Part shown: piece after piece, positions 1 to 5,785 of the stretch | Layout of the letters: the number at the start of each line of letters is the position of its first letter | How positions within the stretch are numbered: position 1 is the stretch's first letter | DNA from: Chth-196 sp044376515 | GTDB lineage: Bacteria; Verrucomicrobiota; Verrucomicrobiia; Chthoniobacterales; Chthoniobacteraceae | Reading direction: 5' to 3' | Assembly: GCA_044376515.1 (NCBI GenBank) | Contig: JBILKV010000213.1 | Location: 1 to 7,470 of the forward strand | Length of the DNA stretch: 7,470 bases | The notes under the pieces: model-generated | Database searches by the model: none | What the model saw: only the letters and a program-made list of their open reading frames with translations | What the model was told of the DNA's origin: nothing | Translations under genes and position numbers: made by a program

Positions 1-3000
1 GAACGGTTTGGGCCGGACTGGAACTCCACCCGAGTCCCGCTGTGGGTCACCGCCCGGAAACCGGTCACTCCGCCCGGGGCTTGGAATTTTTCAACCGCTT
101 GGAGGTCAGTTTCAAACTGGCGGCTGGGCTCGGCCACGGCTGGCCTTGTGTTGTGCAGGGTGACGAGGGCCTGGTTGCCGGAGCCTTTCCAGAGGATGCC
201 GACCTGACGCAGGCCGTAGGATTTCGAGGCATCCTCGTCGAGTTGGAGCACTTCTTCCTCGGCGGCCTTGCTCTTGGCGCCTTTCTGGTCGAGGGCCTCT
301 TTCAGGATTTGGAGCTGGGGTTTGTCGGTTTTGACGTAGTTGCCGTTGGCATCGAGGCGGTTGATGCGCTCGAATTGGGGCCCAAAGAAACGACTGGAGA
401 CGTTGGTGGCGCCTGGGATGGCGGTGCGGACGGAGTCGGCGTTTTCCTCGATGAGGGGGTGGTTGATCTCGGCGAGTTCCGTGATGGATTTACGGAGGCC
501 CTTGGGGTTGATCCAGGCGGGATAGGTCCAGAAGGTGGCGTATTCGTGGGGCGTCGGGTTGGCGTCTTCCAGGCGGTCGGCGACGATCCAGATGCCCTCG
601 CCCTTGAGGTGTAAGACTTGGCGGAAGGCGGTGATGTCGGTGATAGGGGTGGGATCCACGCCCGGGGTTTGGCGCCAGATGTTGTACCAGTCGCCCCGGA
701 CGTTGGTCATGCGGGAGTAGGGATCGTTGCGGCGGGCCTCAGCGAGATTGAAGCGGTCGCTGCAATGGAAGCGGGTATCCACGACATGGTTGTCGGGGAC
801 CATGCTGTAGTCCGCTTTACCACCGGTGAGCACGGCGTTGTGGGAGGCGTTGGGCGCCTTTTTGTCGACGACGATGGCCTCGGAGGAAAGGAGGGCGCGT
901 TCGTCTTTGAGAAGGTCGTAGCGCATGGCGCCGTAGCCCAACTGGGCGCTTTCCCGAGTGAAAGAGAACTGGTCGTGATCGCCGGAGCGTTCGCGGGTGG
1001 CAAAGAGCATGAGGTGCTCGGCGCCGGGGAGCCAGCTGTCGCGCAGGAAGTACATTCCGGAGTAGGGAGCGGGATCGGAGGTGCGTTGGGGGTTGCCGTA
1101 GGGTTTGCCCGGGGCGGGGCGCGCTGTTTTGCGGGCTTCCTCGATTTTTTTGAGAGCCTCTGGCGAGAACTTGCCGGTGGAGGAGAAGCTGGGATCGGAC
1201 GTGAGTTGGTTCCAGAGGCTGGGCGGATAATCCATGACGGCGCCGAGGCGCTCGGCGGCATCGGGTTCCTTGGCGATGAGATCGGTGAAGGTGGAGAGCG
1301 CCGCGCCGCCGGAGGGAAGGAACGCGCGCGAGTCAAGCGAGCGCTGAATATGGTTCAGAAAGCCGCTCCGGCTGTGGGCAACATTCATTGCAGGAATGGA
1401 CCCAGGCACTCCGGCCCAACGAGGCCACTGGTCCCCCCCCGGGGTAACGCGGGTCAGGTGGCTGCGGAAGACGGTGTTCATCAGGTCCGCTGCGTGCTGG
1501 AAGGCCAGTGGCGTGGTGTAGGGGAATTCCGGCCCCAGCGGCATGAGCGGGCTGAGGTGGAGGGTCATGCGCAGCCCAAGGCCGAAATCTGTATACCGGT
1601 GGCCGTAGTCGCCGCCCTCGAGGTTTTCACCGTCTTGCGCGCGCTGATGCAGGAAGCCGCTGTATCCGAGGCGGACGCATTCCCGGGCATAATTCTGCAT
1701 GCAACGAAATTCGGGGAGCATGAGGGCCGTGACCTGAAGGATGGTGACGGAGGTTGCGCCCCAGTTGGCGATCTCTGCGCGCCGCGCTCGGACGAGGTAA
1801 GGCGGCAGATCCTCCACGAGCGAAAGAGCGTAGCGGGCCAGGGTCGACGGACGGATGCCGGTGGCCAGCCCGGGCCGTTTGGAGTGGAGGAAGCGTAGGG
1901 CGTCGAGGTCGTTGAAGAGGCCCAGAGGCGACGCCTCCGACGCCATGACCAGGTTTTGGTGGCTGTTGAGCACGTCGCTGCGCCCAAAGAGACACCAGTC
2001 GTCCAAGTAATCCATCCAGCGCTCCAGATAAGAGAGTTTTCCGGTGGCGGCGTAGGAGTTAATCAGTTCGGCAAACATCACAAACCGAGGACCGTGCGTG
2101 TGGACCGGGTTTTGAAAAAACAACACCTCGCGATCCTGTTTTTGCTCTTCGGGCGAGGGTTTGGGCGGGGCTTGCTCCCCTGAGGCGGCCAGACGGGCTT
2201 TCCGGGCAGTCAGGGATTCGACGAGCGGGATGGATTCGCTGGGAGCCCAGCGGGCCGCTCCGGGAGCGCCGACGTCGGCTACCCAATGATTGGCGCGGAT
2301 TTGCGTGACGCGCCGGTTGCGCATCGCCTCCTCGGCGACCAGGGAATGGATCACTGGAGTACGTTTGCCCAGACCTCCCACGCAATTGGAGATTTCCTTG
2401 GGGATCCCGTATTTTCCGGGGTTGGCGAGCCTATCGAAGAAGAGGTCGCGGTAGGCGGTGAGGGCGCCTTGGAAGTCGCCGTTATCGAAGCGGACTTTGA
2501 AGGGCTTCAGGGAGGGATGGTCTGGCTGGACGGCGGAGTGGAGCTGGCGGCAGAGGCGTTCGATTTCGGGTTTGGATTCCCGCTGGTTGAAGATGGCTTT
2601 GCGGCGTTCGGCGTCAGACAGCGGTGGAAGTTCAAAGGGGGTAAGCCGGAAGTTGCGCTCCTGAGGCTGCTCCTGGTCGACGCTGTACCATGCGGCGGCG
2701 CGCGGCGGCAGTGTGTTGCCGATGAAACGACCCTGCATTAGGCTTGGGGAGAAGTTGTTGGGCTTGCAGCCGCCCATGATGTCCGTGCGTTGGTACCAGG
2801 TCAGTTTGCGTTGGTCGTCGAGGACGGACACCACCCACAGAAGGGGTTCATCGCGGTCGGCGCCTTTTTTAGCGGTAATCACGATCGACTCGACTTGCAG
2901 AGATGCGCCCAGATCCAGCTCGATCCAGGGGTTTGCCTGTTTGCCTAAACTCATGTTGCCCAGTAGCCAGTCCCGGCTGCCATTGATGAGCGTCTCGAGG

Positions 3001-3239
3001 CCCTTGGAATTGCTGGCCGACGCGCTGGGGGTGGATTGCAGGGCCACGTTTTTCCCTCCACTGTGTACTTCGATTTCGGCCATGTGCGACATGGCGTATT
3101 GGTTGGATCCAAACGACGGGATCTCGGGGATCTCAAGGCGTACATAGCGGCCGGTGACGGCGGCCCACGATGGCGAAACGGACAGCCCAAGGAGGGTGAG
3201 GGCGGCGACCAGCTTTTTGCGAGAAACGGGGGGGGGCAT
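1..3239 (-). CDS. Secreted heparinase II/III-like polysaccharide lyase with N-terminal discoidin-like domain (C-terminus beyond window)
   Basis: The reading frame stays open for 1079 codons from ATG at 3239 to the left edge, with no stop, so the C-terminus is missing. Residues 1-26 form a signal peptide: KK, then a hydrophobic run, with likely cleavage after SPSWA. Residues about 27-145 resemble a discoidin/F5-8C-type carbohydrate-binding domain (RYVRLEIPE, AEIEVHSGGKNVAL, NPWIELDLG). Residues about 190-690 are helix-rich and fit the alpha/alpha toroid of heparinase II/III-type lyases, with HTHGPRF at 380-386, ANWG around 491-494 and GGDYGHRYTDFG around 542-553. From about 720 comes the beta-sandwich signature: SGMYFLRDSW, then GDHDQFSF at 753-760, which matches the family's H-x-D-Q/D strand, and later SHNAVLTGG. 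Such enzymes cleave uronic-acid polysaccharides by beta-elimination outside the cytoplasm or in the periplasm. N492, H547 and Y549 are candidate active-site residues by analogy only. It lies 36 bases downstream of the esterase gene in the same direction. No Shine-Dalgarno sequence precedes the ATG. The fold call is fairly secure; substrate and PL family number are not. Confidence 0.88.
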   Translation of the reverse strand, partial: MPPPVSRKKLVAALTLLGLSVSPSWAAVTGRYVRLEIPEIPSFGSNQYAMSHMAEIEVHSGGKNVALQSTPSASASNSKGLETLINGSRDWLLGNMSLGKQANPWIELDLGASLQVESIVITAKKGADRDEPLLWVVSVLDDQRKLTWYQRTDIMGGCKPNNFSPSLMQGRFIGNTLPPRAAAWYSVDQEQPQERNFRLTPFELPPLSDAERRKAIFNQRESKPEIERLCRQLHSAVQPDHPSLKPFKVRFDNGDFQGALTAYRDLFFDRLANPGKYGIPKEISNCVGGLGKRTPVIHSLVAEEAMRNRRVTQIRANHWVADVGAPGAARWAPSESIPLVESLTARKARLAASGEQAPPKPSPEEQKQDREVLFFQNPVHTHGPRFVMFAELINSYAATGKLSYLERWMDYLDDWCLFGRSDVLNSHQNLVMASEASPLGLFNDLDALRFLHSKRPGLATGIRPSTLARYALSLVEDLPPYLVRARRAEIANWGATSVTILQVTALMLPEFRCMQNYARECVRLGYSGFLHQRAQDGENLEGGDYGHRYTDFGLGLRMTLHLSPLMPLGPEFPYTTPLAFQHAADLMNTVFRSHLTRVTPGGDQWPRWAGVPGSIPAMNVAHSRSGFLNHIQRSLDSRAFLPSGGAALSTFTDLIAKEPDAAERLGAVMDYPPSLWNQLTSDPSFSSTGKFSPEALKKIEEARKTARPAPGKPYGNPQRTSDPAPYSGMYFLRDSWLPGAEHLMLFATRERSGDHDQFSFTRESAQLGYGAMRYDLLKDERALLSSEAIVVDKKAPNASHNAVLTGGKADYSMVPDNHVVDTRFHCSDRFNLAEARRNDPYSRMTNVRGDWYNIWRQTPGVDPTPITDITAFRQVLHLKGEGIWIVADRLEDANPTPHEYATFWTYPAWINPKGLRKSITELAEINHPLIEENADSVRTAIPGATNVSSRFFGPQFERINRLDANGNYVKTDKPQLQILKEALDQKGAKSKAAEEEVLQLDEDASKSYGLRQVGILWKGSGNQALVTLHNTRPAVAEPSRQFETDLQAVEKFQAPGGVTGFRAVTHSGTRVEFQSGPNR
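3228..3236 (-). repeat. Nine-base C homopolymer directly after the start codon
   Basis: Nine consecutive C on the coding strand form codons 2-4 (Pro-Pro-Pro) of the lyase gene, immediately after its ATG. The tract is seen directly. A change of one or two bases would shift the frame before the signal peptide. Whether it varies in the population is unknown. Confidence 0.9.
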
Positions 3240-3275
3240 GGAAAGAAGGATGGGAGTGGAGGTAAAGGGGGCAGA
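3240..3275 (-). other. Short intergenic spacer inside the probable esterase-lyase operon
   Basis: Thirty-six bases separate the esterase stop from the lyase ATG. On the coding strand the spacer is pyrimidine-rich, with no AGGAGG-like ribosome site and no hairpin plus T-run that would act as a terminator. This supports co-transcription of the two genes. Confidence 0.6.
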
Positions 3276-4715
3276 TTACCTTGAAGCCGGGTGATCGCTG
3301 GTACGAGGGTCGTCCATGAGCCAGGCGTCGGTGCGGAAGGGGGCAGCAGGGAGGCCTTCCTCGTTCATCAGATTGGGTCTGGCATCTTCGTGCCACGCAA
3401 ACCGCACGGCCACGGGCTTGGCGACCTTGGGCGAGCGCACGAGCGCGCTTTCTTTTTCGAGAGTGACTTCGGCGGGTAAGAATTGACGGTCCTCTCCCGC
3501 GATTTCGAATCCGTCCGGAGGGGCGCCGTTGCGCGTGGCCAACCCAGAGTCGGCGGAGGTGAAACGGATGCGGATCTGTGCGCCCTCGGGCTGTGCGGAT
3601 TGGAAGAGAGGGCCGGAGGCGACCACACTTTTGTCGCCGTAGACTTGGCGGGCGGCGAGCAGCGCGAGGCGTTCCCCGGGAACCCGCTTGTTCTCGGGAT
3701 GGATGTTGTCGAGGTCGGTGATGGTGTCGTGAATGACGGCCATCCCGCTGTGGGGGATGGTTTTGAGCGCAGCGGTCTGGGCTTCCCAGAAAAGCGGCAA
3801 CTCGAGCGGGCTGAGGGGGCGGCCTTTGCTGGGAGCGGCGTTTTTTGTGGAATAACGAAACGGGGCGATCTGGACGTAGAGGAAGGGCAGGTCGCCCCGG
3901 CCCCATGTGGAACGCCAGAATGCGACGTTTTCGGTGAAGAGACCGGCGTAGCGGGAACCGGTAAAGCGATGGACATTGCTTTCGCCCTGGTACCAGAGGA
4001 AGCCACGGATGCCATAGGGAGCCATGGGTTTGACCATGGTCTCAAAACCGCCGCCACCCTTGGACCATGTCTCAATCGGAGTGGCGCCGATGGAGGCGTG
4101 TAGGATGCCCACCGGCCGGTTCAGACGGCGACGGGTTTCACGGGCGAAGAAGTAGGCGACGGCGGAGTCGCCATGGAGGCGGTCGGCGGTGAGGTTTTCT
4201 TTGTTGGCGATGCGCCAGAACCCGGCGAGTTCCTTGGCGGAGCTGGCTTTGTCGTTACGGATGACGGTGAACTGGCGAACCCAGGGATCCGCGCTGGTGG
4301 CCAAGGCTTCGGCAACACCCGGGCTCCGGTGGCTCTGGGCGAGGTTGATGTGCATGTTGGATTGGCCCGAGGCGAGCCAGACCTCGCCGGCAAGGACGTC
4401 CTGAATGGTAAGGGTATTTTTTCCCGTCAGCGAAAGCGGGCCGTTTGTACTGGGTTTCAGTGGGGCGAAAGTGACGCGCCATTCGCCCTTTTCGTCGGCT
4501 TGCGCGGTTTGGGTTTGCCCGGCGAAGGTGGCTGAAACGGTTTCCCCCGGGTCGGCCCAGCCCCAGACCGGGGCTGGCGCGTCTGCCTGAAGCATCATGT
4601 GTTCTGAAAAATAGGCAGGGACGGAGATGTCCGAGAGGGCGGCAGGGGTGAGTGCGGAGAGGAAAAGGAGGGACAGGCCTCTGCAAAGCGAGCGGCGCAA
4701 GAGAAGGGATCGCAT
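3276..4715 (-). CDS. Secreted sialate O-acetylesterase-family (SASA/DUF303) carbohydrate esterase
   Basis: A complete SGNH-type esterase ending in TAA at 3278-3276. From the chosen start (479 residues), MRSLLLRRSLCRGLSLLFLSALTPAALS is a classic signal peptide. The mature protein opens with a beta-rich region (MMLQADAPAPVWGWADPGE, then EWRVTF). The SGNH motifs follow: GQSNM at 117-121, whose Ser119 is the expected nucleophile; SIGATPIETW around 208-217; WYQGESN at 241-247; and DNIHP at 336-340, giving the Asp336/His339 pair. All catalytic blocks are present, so the enzyme should be active. The family hydrolyses O-acetyl esters on sialic acids, xylan or other glycans, and the substrate here is unknown. 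The frame also allows an ATG at 4775, adding 20 residues rich in Pro, Ser and Thr. I prefer 4715 because it gives a normal short basic n-region; neither start has a clear Shine-Dalgarno sequence. The gene is first in a probable two-gene operon with the lyase. Confidence 0.95.
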   Translation of the reverse strand: MRSLLLRRSLCRGLSLLFLSALTPAALSDISVPAYFSEHMMLQADAPAPVWGWADPGETVSATFAGQTQTAQADEKGEWRVTFAPLKPSTNGPLSLTGKNTLTIQDVLAGEVWLASGQSNMHINLAQSHRSPGVAEALATSADPWVRQFTVIRNDKASSAKELAGFWRIANKENLTADRLHGDSAVAYFFARETRRRLNRPVGILHASIGATPIETWSKGGGGFETMVKPMAPYGIRGFLWYQGESNVHRFTGSRYAGLFTENVAFWRSTWGRGDLPFLYVQIAPFRYSTKNAAPSKGRPLSPLELPLFWEAQTAALKTIPHSGMAVIHDTITDLDNIHPENKRVPGERLALLAARQVYGDKSVVASGPLFQSAQPEGAQIRIRFTSADSGLATRNGAPPDGFEIAGEDRQFLPAEVTLEKESALVRSPKVAKPVAVRFAWHEDARPNLMNEEGLPAAPFRTDAWLMDDPRTSDHPASR

Positions 4716-4850
4716 GGAACGTGTGGGGCTACGGGGGGTGTGGGAGGTGGGAAGGGGCGCGGCGCTGACTTTCATCAGACGGGATTGGTTGCAGCACTGC
4801 GTCTTCCCAGTTTCCGCAGGATGAGTGCAAATCGGAATAAAGGCGGCAGG

Positions 4851-4930
4851 AATTTGCTTTTCGCTCCGTTTCTGCGCCTAGCGCGCGCGGACGCTTCGCG
4901 GGGCGAACGACAGCGAGAGTTGCTTTTCAC
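4851..4930. repeat. Repeat-like GC-rich block with a spaced direct repeat
   Basis: The nonamer TTGCTTTTC occurs at 4854-4862 and again at 4920-4928, exactly 66 bases apart. Between the copies lie an alternating GCGCGCGCG stretch (4881-4889) and a small hairpin (TTCGC, loop GGG, GCGAA at 4895-4907). The block sits where homology to the FAD oxidoreductase stops. It resembles a non-coding intergenic element more than a gene, and it could be a dispersed repeat or the scar of a deletion. There is no match to a known element that I can assert. Confidence 0.3.
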
Positions 4931-4984
4931 GGCGAGGAACACGGGGGAGTTCGCCCGCTGTAGGCTCCTGTAACAAAGGAGGCT

Positions 4985-5256
4985 TAGATTTTTGAGGAGA
5001 TTTCCAAGCTGCGGATACGGCCTTTGACGGATAAGGCCGGACAAACCCACACGCAACTCGGTGCTGTTGTTCCCACCCAGTACCGGGCGATCGTGAATGA
5101 ATGCGACCCTGCAGCCGAGGCGTGCCGCGCTTACGGTCGCACAACGTACCGCTGCGCGACCGCCGCCGACCACAAAATCTAATTGACCCGTTTCCTCGGG
5201 TTTCCCGGCCAAATTCAGCAGCGAGCGACAATGTGGAGCCAGCGTCGCCGGTTGAT
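4985..5256 (-). pseudogene. Truncated, frameshifted remnant of an FAD-dependent oxidoreductase (FAD_oxidored-like)
   Basis: Reading leftward from about 5212, the translation holds a clear FAD-binding start: LDFVVGGGRAAV, then SAARLGCRVAFIHDRPVLGG, then NNSTELRVGLSG and YPQLGNLL. This is the N-terminal Rossmann region of the FAD-dependent oxidoreductases common in Verrucomicrobiota and Planctomycetota, which are normally more than 400 residues long. Here homology stops after about 76 residues near 4985. The frame then continues to a stop at 4775 through sequence with no resemblance to the family. The dinucleotide-binding motif is damaged: the last Gly of GxGxxG is Ala. Just upstream, in a different frame at 5256-5221, INRRRWLHIVA resembles the twin-arginine leader such proteins often carry, which suggests a frameshift between about 5221 and 5212. 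There is no ATG; the remnant frame could only begin at a TTG (5212). It lies on the same strand as the esterase-lyase pair and directly upstream of it. The family call is solid. The leader and frameshift reading are inference. Confidence 0.65.
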
Positions 5257-5573
5257 TCGGGGGTGGCTTCGTCGCAGGCTTCGGTCAAAAAGGGAGCATC
5301 GCAATGCCCAGCAAAACCCGTGAGGTCGTGGAGTGCAGTCTGCTCCTTCTTCCCAGACCATCAAAGCAGCGTATGCGTCCGGCCAATCGAGGCGGCGTTG
5401 AAATTCAGCTCTGCGGAATGTGCGTTGAGACCCATCCGAAGAGTGGCCCGTAACACACTTCCCGCCGCAACCACGTCTCCCTTTCCCCCCGCAGCGTCGC
5501 CCCCCGCTTCAAGAACCACCCTCAGCCGCCGAAACCGCTCCTGCAGTTGAGCGTCAGAATGATGGGGTTTTGC
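5255..5573 (-). pseudogene. Possible decayed coding trace, product not recognised
   Basis: One minus-strand frame is open from just after a TAG at 5576-5574, is interrupted by a single TGA at 5363-5361, and continues in the same frame beyond it. Before the stop it reads SDAQLQERFRRLRVVLEAGG and later RATLRMGLNAHSAELNFNA. After the stop it reads HDLTGFAGHCDAPFLTEACDEA. The composition (acidic and aliphatic residues on both sides of the stop) looks more protein-like than the Arg/Ser/Pro-rich translations of the other frames here. No ATG with a ribosome site begins it, and I cannot name a family. It could be an eroded gene end lying upstream of the FAD-oxidoreductase remnant, or a chance open stretch in GC-rich DNA. 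Confidence 0.25.
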
Positions 5574-5785
5574 CTACCATTGCGCTGGATTCGGGGTCCT
5601 GTGGGATGCGAAGATCCCGCCTAACGCTTTGCACTGGAATCCCCGCGCGAAGTCCACCCCGCATGTCTTCCCCCCGATCATCGCTGGCCTTGTCCGCGTG
5701 CGCCGTCCGCCGGTGCGCCCCCCGCAATCCTGAGCGGGCAACCCCCGTGTTCGAACTCGGACTTTTTCCAAAAATCCGTGACGTG
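5574..5785. other. Non-coding stretch upstream of the PSCyt gene; nothing recognisable
   Basis: Open frames here are short and have the composition of chance ORFs. No promoter matching a sigma-70 consensus, no Shine-Dalgarno sequence before the 5786 ATG and no RNA gene could be identified. Promoter and leader elements of the plus-strand gene presumably lie here but cannot be pinpointed. Confidence 0.5.

Noticed and set aside
1433..1444. C8-G4 run inside the lyase gene
   Set aside because: It encodes a normal Pro-Gly-Gly-Asp turn in frame and lies mid-gene, and the frame is intact on both sides.
618..1898. Long plus-strand ORF (426 codons) opposite the lyase gene
   Set aside because: Its Gly/Val/Ala/Glu-rich translation has no domain pattern and lies wholly antisense to a well-supported gene. 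It arises from third-position GC bias.
3483..4103. Plus-strand ORF opposite the esterase
   Set aside because: Antisense to the catalytic core of the esterase and without recognisable motifs.
4557..4577. Perfect 8-bp hairpin (CCAGCCCC / GGGGCTGG)
   Set aside because: It lies inside the conserved N-terminal coding region of the esterase and has no T-run, so it is not a terminator; codon use for APAPVWGW explains it.
5361..5363. TGA as a recoded Sec or Trp codon
   Set aside because: No SECIS-like structure was evident, neighbouring gene remnants are frameshifted, and the intact genes use the standard code. Decay is simpler.
5101..5550. Plus-strand ORF of 149 codons in the intergenic region
   Set aside because: Arg/Ser/Pro-rich with no motif, and antisense to the better-supported FAD-oxidoreductase remnant.
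5741..5770. GTTCGAAC followed by TTTTTCCA, resembling a tRNA T-loop and CCA end
   Set aside because: The T-stem does not pair properly, and no acceptor, D or anticodon arms can be formed from the preceding 75 bases on either strand.
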